A stretch of 64,000 nucleotides of DNA from the NCBI RefSeq assembly GCF_000600085.1, contig NZ_CP006821.1, positions 930,001-994,000 of the forward strand. Direction: 5' to 3'. A model generated the notes under the pieces. That model was not told the origin of the DNA and did not search any database. It saw only the letters and a list, made by a program, of their open reading frames with translations. Below, in pieces: positions 26,334 through 36,713 of this stretch. The DNA is from Helicobacter pylori oki112. Its GTDB lineage: Bacteria; Campylobacterota; Campylobacteria; Campylobacterales; Helicobacteraceae. Position 1 is the stretch's first letter; each line of letters starts with the position of its first letter. Made by a program: the position numbers and the translations under genes.

Positions 26334-28550
26334 TTAATAAGCGAACACATAATTCAAATACACGCTATAGAGCCTTCTGTATTTGAGTTCAGCCCCCATA
26401 AAGGAATAGTAGTTCGTGTTAATGGTAGGGATTTTAAGCCCTAGTTCAATGCCATGCTGAGCGGCATGATCGCTGCCTTTTTTCTTAGACCTGGCTAAAT
26501 TCATCCTCACTCCCATGTTGAATAAGAATTGGAAGTTCGCCACATTCATTTTAGCGTTATAGACATTATTCACGGTGGCTAAATTCACATATTCAGAATT
26601 AAGCCATGAAGTGCCAGCTAACGCAATCCCGCCAAAAAGCCCTACAGAAAGCTTGTTGTTCTTGCCTAAGAAATTGGTGGCTTTATCGTTGATGAAGTTA
26701 TAGAGAGCGTCCGCTCCAAAACCATAAGTCCATACATCAGAAGCGGAGTTGAAAAAGCTAGACTTGATGAACGCATGGTTGTAATCAAAAAAGCCGTAAT
26801 ACCTAGCGCCCCACTTTCTTTTTTGCCCAAAGAATTGTTTGTAGCCCACTTGAATACCGATCCCATTCATCGCGCCGTTGTTGGTTTGAGAACTGACGAT
26901 GCCCACTTTCCTAAAGGGGTTTCGCCCTAGTTCTTGATTGATGGTTTGGATTTGGTTGTAAGAATTTTGATTGAGGTAGTAATTGGTTTCTATGCCTTGC
27001 GGGCTGTAGGGGTTATTCTTTTGACTCACCACATTTTGCAAGCTTTGCGCGTTAGGGACTTTAGAGAGCGCGGTGGTGATGCTGTTATAAGTGTTGCCCA
27101 ATTCGCTGTATCTAGATTTGAAATGCACTAGAGTGTCAGCGATATTCTCTGCTTGCTGTATTTGCTGTTCTTGAGTGCCAAAATGAGCGATGGAGTTGTT
27201 TAAATTCGTTATGGTTTGTTCCACATAGGCGCAACCGGAAGCGAAAGTTTGAGTGGTAACCGTGCCAGGAGCTGAACCTTGTTTGCCACCAGTGCCAGCT
27301 GTTGAGGGGTTGTTGCATGTGGCTAAAAAGTTTTTAACAAAATTTTGAAAATCCCCGGTAAGCCTTTCAGGGTTAAGGGTTTGCCCCACTTGTTCGCTCA
27401 AACTGAGCATTTTGGCTTGCGCGCTAGCGTTAGCGAACATGCCTTGCGCGAAGCTAGCGTCCGTGAAAGGGTTGAAAGGCTTGCCTCCACTGCCTCCCAC
27501 TTGAGCTGTTTGTTCATTGCTGTTAATGGCGCTCGTTTGATTGACAAGCTCTTGCGCGTCTGTGATCATCTTTTGGATCGCGCTGATTTCATCTGTAAAA
27601 CCGCACAACTTCCCTCTAGTCGGTTTCATCTGTGGGCCACCACTTGTATTAGTTACACTAAAATACGGGCATGCCGTGTTGATGGTGTTGATGAGCGTGC
27701 TCGCTTGCGCCAAGAGCGCTTGAGCGCTATCAGGCACTCTGTTTAATTCGTTAGTGATTTCGGTGTAGGAAACCTTTGATGTGTTACCTGATGCGTTACT
27801 ATCAACGACTTTTGAACTGATCTTGGTGGTTACTTGTTTGCCGTCTATGGTTTGGGTTTCAGTTTTGCTTCCGTTTTGTTGTTCCACCCCGGTTATAGTG
27901 CAGTTATTATTCCCTTCCCCTGAGCATGTGTAGGTGTAGGTTACAGAGAGCGTCCCGTTGTTTTCTTTGAGCGCGGGTAAGCCTTTCTTTAAAGCTGTTT
28001 GGAGGATTTGATAGGCTTCGTTAAGCTTTTTGAAATTCTCAATGCTCATAGGGCCATAGTATCCAGGCGTATACCCGTTCAAAGAACAAGTGATGGAAGT
28101 GGATCGATACCCTGGCTCGTTGTTGAAGATGGTGGTTGAATGGGTGCTTCTTGTGCCATTGGCATTACCCCCGCATTGCGTAGCATAGCCTAAGACATTC
28201 CAAAACCCCACCGCCGCATTAATCGCTAAAAGCACGGCTTGATAGGCGGGGGAATTTTTGGTATCGCCGATCAAGTTCTTCGCGCTCGCGCCCAGATTTT
28301 CACGCGCCGCGTTGATCGCGCTCGGATCAGCGGACAATTTGATGAGAGAGTTTAGGGTGCTGTATCTGGTTAAAAGCTTGCTCAAGTTTTCATAATTGTC
28401 TGAAAGCTGTTGAACGCCTTTGGTGTTTTTCACCACTTGAGCGGCTTCACCGATTTGATAGCCTGCGCTCATGTAAAAGCCGTCGTCTTCAGCGCTCAAA
28501 GTGGAAACTAAAAGCGAGCCTAAAGCGAATGAAAGGATGTGTTTTTTCAT
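26334..28550 (-). CDS. babA: BabA-type Hop outer-membrane adhesin
   Basis: A 738-residue Hop-family adhesin; BabA binds Lewis b and related fucosylated blood-group antigens. A signal peptide MKKHILSFALGSLLVSTLSA precedes EDDGFYMSAGYQIGEAAQ. The extracellular domain has the disulfide loops seen in BabA: CGGNANGTRS...CSLNGYTPGYYGP, then CSGEGNNNC and CPYFS...KLCGF. The C-terminal barrel shows YKQFFGQKRKWGARYYGF and ends YLNYVFAY. The signal lacks the CT-dinucleotide run typical of babB, and the N-terminal sequence is BabA-like, although the genomic position (next to tRNAs and the toxin-antitoxin pair) corresponds to HP0896, which is babB in 26695 but babA in J99 by recall. A babA/babB chimera cannot be excluded. 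Confidence 0.8.
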   Translation of the reverse strand: MKKHILSFALGSLLVSTLSAEDDGFYMSAGYQIGEAAQVVKNTKGVQQLSDNYENLSKLLTRYSTLNSLIKLSADPSAINAARENLGASAKNLIGDTKNSPAYQAVLLAINAAVGFWNVLGYATQCGGNANGTRSTHSTTIFNNEPGYRSTSITCSLNGYTPGYYGPMSIENFKKLNEAYQILQTALKKGLPALKENNGTLSVTYTYTCSGEGNNNCTITGVEQQNGSKTETQTIDGKQVTTKISSKVVDSNASGNTSKVSYTEITNELNRVPDSAQALLAQASTLINTINTACPYFSVTNTSGGPQMKPTRGKLCGFTDEISAIQKMITDAQELVNQTSAINSNEQTAQVGGSGGKPFNPFTDASFAQGMFANASAQAKMLSLSEQVGQTLNPERLTGDFQNFVKNFLATCNNPSTAGTGGKQGSAPGTVTTQTFASGCAYVEQTITNLNNSIAHFGTQEQQIQQAENIADTLVHFKSRYSELGNTYNSITTALSKVPNAQSLQNVVSQKNNPYSPQGIETNYYLNQNSYNQIQTINQELGRNPFRKVGIVSSQTNNGAMNGIGIQVGYKQFFGQKRKWGARYYGFFDYNHAFIKSSFFNSASDVWTYGFGADALYNFINDKATNFLGKNNKLSVGLFGGIALAGTSWLNSEYVNLATVNNVYNAKMNVANFQFLFNMGVRMNLARSKKKGSDHAAQHGIELGLKIPTINTNYYSFMGAELKYRRLYSVYLNYVFAY

Positions 28551-28625
28551 GTTTTCTCCTTTTTAGATTGAATTGAATATTAGGGATTTCATACATCCAT
28601 TGGATATTTGGAATGTATTTGAAGC

Positions 28626-28657
28626 ATTATAGCATAAAAGCGTTTTTTTTTTTTTTT
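28626..28657 (-). promoter_or_regulatory. bab promoter with A15 homopolymer
   Basis: On the minus strand a perfect TATAAT (28626-28631) lies about 75 bases before the bab ATG. Eleven bases further upstream a run of 15 A (T15 on the plus strand, 28643-28657) occupies the spacer/-35 region. Length change of such a tract would alter the promoter; a poly(A) tract in babA promoters is known to affect expression. Confidence 0.7.
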
Positions 28658-28809
28658 GTCATTTTCTTAAAAATTTTGTCATTTTTTGATTTTAATGCTT
28701 TTTGTTTCGTTTGGTGGTGTTCGTTTGGTGTTGGTGCTGGAATTTTGTTAAAAAGCATTTTCTTAAAGGGATAGTTTAAAAAGATAGGGGGGGATTTTTT
28801 AAAAGGGAA

Positions 28810-28886
<77 letters not shown>

Positions 28887-28913
28887 CCAAAAAATACGCT
28901 AATAAAGGAAAAA

Positions 28914-28988
28914 TGGCTGGGGTGCAAGGATTCGAACCTCGGAATGCCAGGACCAAAACCTGGTGCCTTACCACTTGGCGACACCCCA
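28914..28988 (-). tRNA. tRNA-Gln (TTG)
   Basis: A 75-base tRNA with encoded CCA. Acceptor TGGGGTG pairs with CACCCCA, the anticodon arm is CCAGGTTTTGGTCCTGG with anticodon TTG, and the T arm is CCGAGGTTCGAATCCTTG. It is first in the two-tRNA unit, 27 bases before tRNA-fMet. Confidence 0.95.
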
Positions 28989-29007
28989 ACAATAAAATAA
29001 AAGAAGC

Positions 29008-29036
29008 ATTATACAAAAGCTTTTTAAAAAAGTCAA
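29008..29036 (-). promoter_or_regulatory. Promoter of the tRNA-Gln/tRNA-fMet unit
   Basis: On the minus strand TTGACT (29031-29036) and TATAAT (29008-29013) are separated by exactly 17 bases, a near-consensus promoter, ending about 20 bases before tRNA-Gln. Confidence 0.8.
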
Positions 29037-29058
29037 GCTAAAACGCTATAATTCCATC

Positions 29059-29580
29059 ATGGAAAATGGATTTGACCCCCTCATTTACAAACGCTATTTG
29101 AAAAAGAAAGAAACCTTTTTGCTTTTTAAAAAAATCGCTCAAGTTTCTGCGTTTAAAAATTTAAAACTCCAGCTCAAGCGAAGAGAAGCGATCAAGCGCT
29201 ATGTTTCTCAAGCTTTAGGGGATTTGAAAAAAGGGTTTAGATACGCTAAAATAGAGAATCAAATCCTAAAAATCTATTTCACGCACCCTAGCTATTTGAA
29301 AGCCTTTAAAATGGAAGAAGATCATTACACCAACCACCTGAAAGCCCATTTTAAAGAAACGCAAAAAACCCTAAAAGCCTTGGATTACCCTTTTGATTTT
29401 AAGGCTATCCAAGCGGGCGTGAAAAAAAGGGCTTATGAAAAACCGGTTGAAAAAAAAGAAAAACCCCCTAAAAGCGTGAATGTCAATTGCGAAGGTTTGA
29501 GCGATTTCACTAAAAAGCAGTTTCTCAAACTCAAACGCGCTTGTAACGATAATACGCCGCGCACGCCCCCTCAGAGCTGA
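29059..29580 (+). CDS. Hypothetical basic protein (possible DUF721/DciA-like)
   Basis: A 173-residue basic cytoplasmic protein. The segment RYAKIENQILKIYFTHPSYLKAFK resembles the short beta-strand region of DUF721/DciA-type proteins, which load replicative helicase, but the match is weak and the family call is tentative. It matches HP0897 by position. Its 3' end overlaps the convergent hypD gene by 50 bases. The ATG lies close to the tRNA promoter, which faces the other way. Confidence 0.6.
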   Translation: MENGFDPLIYKRYLKKKETFLLFKKIAQVSAFKNLKLQLKRREAIKRYVSQALGDLKKGFRYAKIENQILKIYFTHPSYLKAFKMEEDHYTNHLKAHFKETQKTLKALDYPFDFKAIQAGVKKRAYEKPVEKKEKPPKSVNVNCEGLSDFTKKQFLKLKRACNDNTPRTPPQS

Positions 29581-30643
29581 CCATGCAACTGCCGATCGGG
29601 TTTTGTGGGGTGCAAGTTTTGGCAAATAGTGAGCAGTCTAGGGGTTTAGCGGTGCCTTTTAAGATCTCGGCGCACTTGCATGCCTTGTTTTCTTTAGAGG
29701 TTTTGTGGCTTAAGTGTTCTTTAAAGACTTTTTCAGCGTCATAAGAGGCGAATGTTTCTTTGAGTTTGAGGGCGGAATGTTTGATATTCCCTAGGCCCCT
29801 CCATTCAAAATTTTCCCTAACTTCCATGCAAGCATTGACTAATTCTTGCGCTTTCACATTCCCCTCAAAACTCACCGCTCTTTTATATTGGATTTCTAGC
29901 TTGGCTTCTTTCTTTAAGGCTTGTTTAAGAAGCATCAGCACGCTTTCTAATATATCCACCGGCTCAAAACCGCTCACGATAATAGGGATTTTAAAGCGAT
30001 CCACTAAAGGAGCGTAGATTTGAGCGCCGCTGATCACGCTCACATGGCTAGGGGCTAAAAGGGCGTTAATCTGGCATGCTGGATCTTTTAGAATCGCGCT
30101 CACGCTGGGAGGCACTAAAATGTGGTTGATGTGGAAAAAAAGATTGTTATTTTTTTCTTTTTTGGCGTTCAATAAAACGCTAGCGCTCATCGGCGTGGTG
30201 GTTTCAAAACCGATCGCAATGTAAATAACTTTTTTATGCGGGTTTTCTTTAGCGATCTCTAAAGCTTGCATGGGCGAATACAAAAAGCGCGCATCTAACC
30301 CCTTTTCTCTGGCTTGTATCAAACTCCCATAGCTCCCGGGGACTCTCATCATATCCCCTAAACTCAAAACAATGCTATCTTTGATCATAGCGAGTTCATA
30401 AGCTTCATCAAGGCGCGCTCTTGGCATCACGCATACCGGACACCCTGGCCCATGCACAAACTCTAAATTGTTAGGCATCAAATCTAAAAGCCCGTATTTC
30501 ATGATAGAATGCGTATGCCCTCCGCACACTTCCATGATGACTAATTTTTTTTCAAGTTTAAAAGCGAGTTTTTTGATTGCATTAGAGAGTGCTAAAAGGG
30601 TTTGCTTGTCTCTAAAGGGCGAAATAAGGTGATCAACGCTCAT
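29531..30643 (-). CDS. hypD: Hydrogenase maturation protein HypD
   Basis: A 370-residue iron-sulfur protein that with HypC builds the Fe(CN)2CO centre of [NiFe] hydrogenase. Family motifs: CGGHTHSIMKYG near residue 40, HGPGCPVCVMP near 65, GFETTTP, and a C-terminal Cys cluster for the 4Fe-4S centre (HKTSKENKACKCAEILKG ... SCMVSSEGACAAYYRY). The gene is last of the hypBCD operon, 17 bases after hypC. Confidence 0.96.
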   Translation of the reverse strand: MSVDHLISPFRDKQTLLALSNAIKKLAFKLEKKLVIMEVCGGHTHSIMKYGLLDLMPNNLEFVHGPGCPVCVMPRARLDEAYELAMIKDSIVLSLGDMMRVPGSYGSLIQAREKGLDARFLYSPMQALEIAKENPHKKVIYIAIGFETTTPMSASVLLNAKKEKNNNLFFHINHILVPPSVSAILKDPACQINALLAPSHVSVISGAQIYAPLVDRFKIPIIVSGFEPVDILESVLMLLKQALKKEAKLEIQYKRAVSFEGNVKAQELVNACMEVRENFEWRGLGNIKHSALKLKETFASYDAEKVFKEHLSHKTSKENKACKCAEILKGTAKPLDCSLFAKTCTPQNPIGSCMVSSEGACAAYYRYKRV

Positions 30644-30660
30644 TGTTTTTATGCATGCGT

Positions 30661-30897
30661 TTATTCATGCGTTTCGTTCATTTTGGCGATCATTTCTTGA
30701 TAAAGCTCAATGGACTCTAGGGCTTCTTTTTCATCAATCTTACTCATCACATAGCCGATGTGGAGTAATACATAATCGCCCACTTTAACGGACTCGCCCA
30801 TTAAATCCAAGCTCGCCTCTCTTTGAACGCCCAAAGTTTCCAAAAGCGCCACATTATCGTTAATGGCTATGACTTTAGAGGGGATCGCTAAACACAT
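30661..30897 (-). CDS. hypC: Hydrogenase maturation chaperone HypC
   Basis: A 78-residue HypC/HybG-type chaperone. The invariant N-terminal MCLAIPSKV supplies the Cys2 that contacts the HypD-bound Fe(CN)2CO unit and the hydrogenase large subunit precursor. It overlaps hypB by one base (TAATG) and precedes hypD, so it is translated from the same mRNA. Confidence 0.97.
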   Translation of the reverse strand: MCLAIPSKVIAINDNVALLETLGVQREASLDLMGESVKVGDYVLLHIGYVMSKIDEKEALESIELYQEMIAKMNETHE

Positions 30898-31625
30898 TAA
30901 AACGAATGCGTGGACTGGTAATTTTCACGCTTTTTTTCTAAAAGGAAGTTTTTAAAATCTTCCAAACTTTTAGGGTCTTTGGAGCTCATTAAAAAAATAG
31001 GCACTTCAGGCTTTAATTTTTGCATGTCTTCTTTGACTTGAGAAACCCTGAAATTAAACACTTCAATCATATCCGCTTTACTGATAATCACCGCATCCGC
31101 GCACATAAACATCGTAGGGTATTTTAGCACCTTATCATCGCCCTCTGGGACAGAGAGTAAAACGATATTCATCGCCGCTCCTAGATTATAGCTTGAAGGG
31201 CAAACCAAATTCCCCACGTTTTCAATGATTAAAAAATCGCTTTTTTCTAACGCTCCCTCATCTTTTAATAAATCAAACGCCCCCTCAATCATGCTCGCTT
31301 CCAAATGGCACGCTTCGCCGGTGGTGATCTGATGCGCGCTCACGCCTTTTTTACGCAATCTGTCCGCATCTCTATTGGTTTGCAAATCGCCCTCCACCAC
31401 GCAAAACTTAAAGTCTTTAAAATCCGCTAGATTTTCTAGCATCGTGGTTTTACCGCTGCCTGGAGAGCTCATGAAATTCAACACATACAGCCCTTCTTTG
31501 AGGTAGCGCTCTTTCATTTCAGCGGCTTTAATGTCGTTCTTGCTCAAAATCTTTTCCACGATTTTGACATCTTTTTTACTCAAGTTAGGGTTATTTTGTA
31601 ACGATTCTTTTCGTTGTTCGCTCAT
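30897..31625 (-). CDS. hypB: Hydrogenase/urease nickel maturation GTPase HypB
   Basis: A 242-residue SIMIBI GTPase that delivers nickel to hydrogenase and, in H. pylori, also supports urease activation. P-loop SSPGSGKTTML is near residue 51, followed by VEGDLQTNRDADR, the metal-site region TTGEACHLEASM, and IENVGNLVCPSSYNLG. It lacks the His-rich N-terminal extension of some HypB proteins. The ATG at 31625 follows a GAAAGGAACAAG leader. Confidence 0.97.
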   Translation of the reverse strand: MSEQRKESLQNNPNLSKKDVKIVEKILSKNDIKAAEMKERYLKEGLYVLNFMSSPGSGKTTMLENLADFKDFKFCVVEGDLQTNRDADRLRKKGVSAHQITTGEACHLEASMIEGAFDLLKDEGALEKSDFLIIENVGNLVCPSSYNLGAAMNIVLLSVPEGDDKVLKYPTMFMCADAVIISKADMIEVFNFRVSQVKEDMQKLKPEVPIFLMSSKDPKSLEDFKNFLLEKKRENYQSTHSF

Positions 31626-31734
31626 GCTTGTTCCTTTCTTTTAAAATTTTCGTATTGTAGCGTGCTTAATTAAACGGCTGTGATCCAACAACTTTTTTAT
31701 CTTCTTGGCTCATTTTTTAGATCAGAAACATGCT

Positions 31735-31863
31735 TTACCCTAACCCCTTATCGTCGCTGTCGTTTTTATCTTTTAACACTAATTTAATGATCCTCCATAT
31801 GATGATTAATAAAATGATGGTTAAAAGCAAATACCAAGTATTCATAAAAACAACTTTCATCAT
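31735..31863 (-). CDS. Small single-pass membrane protein
   Basis: A 42-residue ORF starting MMKVVFMNTWYLLLTIILLI and continuing IIWRIIKLVLKDKNDSDDKGLG: one hydrophobic helix followed by a charged tail, the layout of a single-span inner-membrane protein. An AAGGA lies before the double ATG. It sits between the cupin gene (11 bases upstream) and hypB on the same strand, and its place matches HP0901 by recall. Function is unknown. Confidence 0.65.
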   Translation of the reverse strand: MMKVVFMNTWYLLLTIILLIIIWRIIKLVLKDKNDSDDKGLG

Positions 31864-31873
31864 TTCATTTTCC

Positions 31874-32176
31874 TTATTTTTTACTTAAAGATAGCCTTAT
31901 AACGCTATTTTCTAAAGCGTCCAAACGATGCGAAACTTGGGCTTCTAGGCTGATTAACGCTCCCTTAAGCATTTCTATTTTTTCATCTCCCACTTCAAAA
32001 ACGATTTTTCCCTCTAAAACCTGTACGCTGATAGCTCCCGGGGCCTTGTGTTTGTCCATGACAGCTCCTTTGGGCATGCAAATGCGTATTTCCTTATTAG
32101 AAGAATTTTCACTCAGCGTTTCAATGTGGAGCTTCTCAAAATGAACGCCCTCTAAAAAATGAACCACTTTCATCAA
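31874..32176 (-). CDS. Small cupin protein
   Basis: A 100-residue single cupin barrel. The first cupin motif region PKGAVMDKHKAPGAISVQVLEG has the conserved G, H and E-like positions and EGKIVFEVGDEKIEMLKGALI completes motif 1; AQVSHRLDALENSVIRLSL corresponds to motif 2 with a single His. It matches HP0902 by recall, whose structure has been solved as a cupin. The ligand is not known. Confidence 0.8.
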   Translation of the reverse strand: MMKVVHFLEGVHFEKLHIETLSENSSNKEIRICMPKGAVMDKHKAPGAISVQVLEGKIVFEVGDEKIEMLKGALISLEAQVSHRLDALENSVIRLSLSKK

Positions 32177-32270
32177 AAACTCCTAGTGTGATATTTTCTT
32201 AATTTAGAACTTAATTTAAGAAAGCTAATTTTTTACCCAAAAATTTCTTATAGATTTCTTAAACAATTCT

Positions 32271-33315
32271 TTATTCTGTTTTTTCCAAAACCTTTTTGGC
32301 TTGTAAAGCGATTTCTAACTCTTCATCAGTAGGGATTCGTAAAACCTTAACTTTAGAATCAGGCTAGCTCAAATCCACTAATCCGCTACCCGGATTGTCG
32401 TTGGTGGGCTTGTTTAAAGCGATCCCTAAATCTTCTAAGCCTTCGCACACGCTCTCTCTTAAAGCCGAGTAGTTTTCCCCTAATCCCCCTGTAAAGATGA
32501 TCGCATCCACTTTTTTTAAAATTGCCATGTAAGCCCCAATATGCTTTTTAATGCGATAAGCGCACATTTCAAAAGCGAGTTTGGCTTTTTTATCGCCTTT
32601 TTCTTTTCTGGCTTCTATGTTTCTCATTATCCCCACAAATGCCTTTGAGCCCGCTTTCATAATTTAAAATTTTCATCACTTCTTCTAAGCTCTTGTTCGC
32701 GCATTGCACAGTATATTCTACCACAGTGGGGTCAATATCCCCACACCTTGTGCCCATGATCAAGCCTTCTAAAGGGGTTAGCCCCATAGAAGTGTCCACG
32801 CTTTTACCCTTTTGAATGGCTGCTGCACTTGAGCCGTTCCCTAAATGCAAGCTGATAGCGTTAAATTCCTCATAAGCGGTATTCAAAAACTTCGCCGCTT
32901 CTTTAGCCACATAATGGTGTGAAGTCCCATGGAAACCATAACGGCGGATTTGATACTTTTCATACAATTCATAAGGTAAAGCATACATGTAAGCGTAACT
33001 GGGCATAGTGGCATGGAATTTATCCCCCCCTTGAACCACACGATGCCCTATAGCGTCAATTTGATTGAAATCTTTGATGATCCCCATTTTCGTCAAATTC
33101 TCACGAATCATTAAAAGCCCGCTCGCATGATCTTTAATCACAAGCTTTTCTTTAAGCTCTTGATCGTTATGGTGCAAATGCGATTTGATTTTCAACTGCC
33201 CTATTTCTTCGCCGATTTTTTCGGCCAAACCGCTCGCTAAGGGCTTGTTTTCTTTCATGTCAAACAATTTAAACTTGATAGACGAACTGCCCAGATTCAA
33301 CACTAAAATTTCCAT
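32271..33315 (-). pseudogene. ackA: Acetate kinase, multiply disrupted
   Basis: The start [19 protein letters not shown] and the motifs [26 protein letters not shown] and GTRCGDIDP identify acetate kinase, which makes acetate and ATP from acetyl phosphate. Three lesions are visible. After GGDKFHA the sequence jumps to [19 protein letters not shown], omitting about 50 residues that family members carry (the LAPLHNPxN region). The frame shifts near 32630 just after KGICGDN; the rest continues in another frame as [24 protein letters not shown] at 32364-32366 interrupts the C-terminal [16 protein letters not shown]. Total length is 1045 bases versus about 1200 expected. Confidence 0.93.
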
Positions 33316-33331
33316 AATCTCTCCCAGTCAA

Positions 33332-34870
<1,539 letters not shown>

Positions 34871-35058
34871 GCCAATCTCCCTAAAATCATCGTTTTTATT
34901 TAATTGTAGCAAAATTTAATTAAACCTAAACGAAACCATAGTTTTGAAAATCTCTGTTCTCATTAAGCGCGAATAACGACAACTTTTATTTTTAAAAAAT
35001 GGGGTTTTTCGTTTTAAAAAACACCTTTAGCATTTTTAGATTTGATCACACATCTTAA

Positions 35059-35072
35059 GGAACTCTTTTTGC
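35059..35072 (+). promoter_or_regulatory. Sigma-54 (RpoN) promoter of the fliK-flgD-hook operon
   Basis: GG (35059-35060) and GC (35071-35072) are separated by exactly 10 bases in the sequence AAGGAACTCTTTTTGCTTAA, a good -24/-12 RpoN element. The predicted start is near 35083, 36 bases before the fliK ATG. Middle flagellar genes of H. pylori are RpoN/FlgR controlled, so the placement fits. Confidence 0.8.
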
Positions 35073-35118
35073 TTAACTCCCACCATGTAAAATAAAAGAG
35101 TTGTTTTAAAGGATAACC

Positions 35119-36663
35119 ATGCCATCTCCTATTAATCCCATTCATACCAACGCAAGCGCCAACGCAAACGCTTTGAATAGCGGAGCGAAAAACAAAGACA
35201 CCAAAAACGCCCCTAAAAGCACATCAAAGGATTTCAGTAAGATCTTAAACCAAAAGATCTCTAAAGACAAAACCGCCCCTAAAAATTCAAACCCTAGTGC
35301 TTTAAAAGACACGCCACAAAACGCACTAAAAGACAAACTTGAAAAAACCCCTACCCCACAACCCCAACACGCTCAAAACCTCGCTAAAGACCAACAAGCC
35401 CCTACTCTAAAAGATTTGCTCAACCACCCAAAAACAACCGCTTCGCATGAAGCTCAACATGAGAACCATGAAACTAACCCAAAAACCCCTAACGAAATAA
35501 ACAAGAATGAAAAAAAGCCTAATGGAGTTACTTCTAACACGCATCAAGCGAATTTAACCCATAAAAACCCACTAACCCCCACTAATCATGCTAACCACGC
35601 TAACAAAAACCCCACAGCCCCAACTCATAACGCTAAAGAGCCAAAAACCCTTAAAGACATCCAAACGCTCAGCCAAAAGCATGACTTAAATGCTAACAAC
35701 ATTCAAGCGACCGCTCCGTTAGAAAAAAAAGAAACCCCCTTAAACGCGAGCGATCATCTTGCTTTAAAAACAACGCAAGCGCCTATTAATAATACCCTTG
35801 CAAAGAACGACGCTAAAAACACCGCCAACCTTTCTAGCGTTTTGCAATCCTTAGAAAAAAAAGAATCGCACAATAAAGAACACGCAAACCCCCTAAATAA
35901 CGAAAAAAAAACGCCCCCTTTAAAGGAAGCTTTACAAATGAACGCTATTAAAAGGGATAAAACGCTTTCTAAAAAAAAGTCAGAAAAGACCCCTACTAAA
36001 GCCCAAACTACAGCCCCAAGCATAGTGCCAGAAAATGCCCCTAAAATCCCTCTTAAAACGCCCCCTTTAATGCCTTTAATAGGAGCTAACCCCCATAATA
36101 ATGACGCTCCAACGCCCCTAGAAAAAGAAGAAACAACTAAAGAAATAAGCGACAATAAAGAAAAAACTAAAGAAACTAATAACAGCGCTCAAAGCACGCA
36201 AAACGCCCAAGCTAGCGATAAGACAAGCGAGAATAAAAGCACTGCCCCTAAAGAGACGATCAAGCATTTCACCCAACAATTAAAGCAAGAAATCCAAGAA
36301 TACAAACCCCCCATGAGTAGGATCTCTATGGATTTATTCCCTAAGGAATTAGGCAAGGTTGAAGTGATTATTCAAAAAGTGGGTAAAAACCTTAAAGTGA
36401 GCGTGATTTCTCATAACAACAGCTTGCAAACCTTTTTAGACAACCAACAAGATCTCAAAAACAGCCTGAACGCTTTAGGCTTTGAAGGGGTGGATTTGAG
36501 CTTTTCGCAAGATTCTTCTAAAGAGCAAGAAAAAGAGCCATTTAAAGAGTCATTCAAAGAGCAGGAATTAACCCCCTTAAAAGAAAACGCCCTAAAAAGC
36601 TACCAAGAGAATACAGACCATGAAAACCAAGAAACGAGCATGCAAATCACTCTTTATGCGTGA
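35119..36663 (+). CDS. fliK: Flagellar hook-length control protein FliK
   Basis: A 514-residue protein. The first 370 residues are a low-complexity Lys/Asn/Thr/Pro/Ala-rich region, as expected for an unstructured molecular ruler. The C-terminal Flg_hook domain is recognisable: HFTQQLKQEIQEYKPPMSRI, SMDLFPKELGKVEVII and VISHNNSLQTFLDNQQDLK. It controls hook length and the export switch at the flagellar base. It is first in the operon with flgD and the hook-protein gene, under a sigma-54 promoter. Confidence 0.9.
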   Translation: MPSPINPIHTNASANANALNSGAKNKDTKNAPKSTSKDFSKILNQKISKDKTAPKNSNPSALKDTPQNALKDKLEKTPTPQPQHAQNLAKDQQAPTLKDLLNHPKTTASHEAQHENHETNPKTPNEINKNEKKPNGVTSNTHQANLTHKNPLTPTNHANHANKNPTAPTHNAKEPKTLKDIQTLSQKHDLNANNIQATAPLEKKETPLNASDHLALKTTQAPINNTLAKNDAKNTANLSSVLQSLEKKESHNKEHANPLNNEKKTPPLKEALQMNAIKRDKTLSKKKSEKTPTKAQTTAPSIVPENAPKIPLKTPPLMPLIGANPHNNDAPTPLEKEETTKEISDNKEKTKETNNSAQSTQNAQASDKTSENKSTAPKETIKHFTQQLKQEIQEYKPPMSRISMDLFPKELGKVEVIIQKVGKNLKVSVISHNNSLQTFLDNQQDLKNSLNALGFEGVDLSFSQDSSKEQEKEPFKESFKEQELTPLKENALKSYQENTDHENQETSMQITLYA

Positions 36664-36713
36664 TTTTAAGCAAGTTTGCTCTATAATAAGACATCTTTAA
36701 TAAGGAAGAGATC

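Noticed and set aside
27345..27746. 133-codon frame antisense to the bab gene
   Set aside because: It lies entirely inside a well-supported adhesin gene and reflects the codon bias of the opposite strand.
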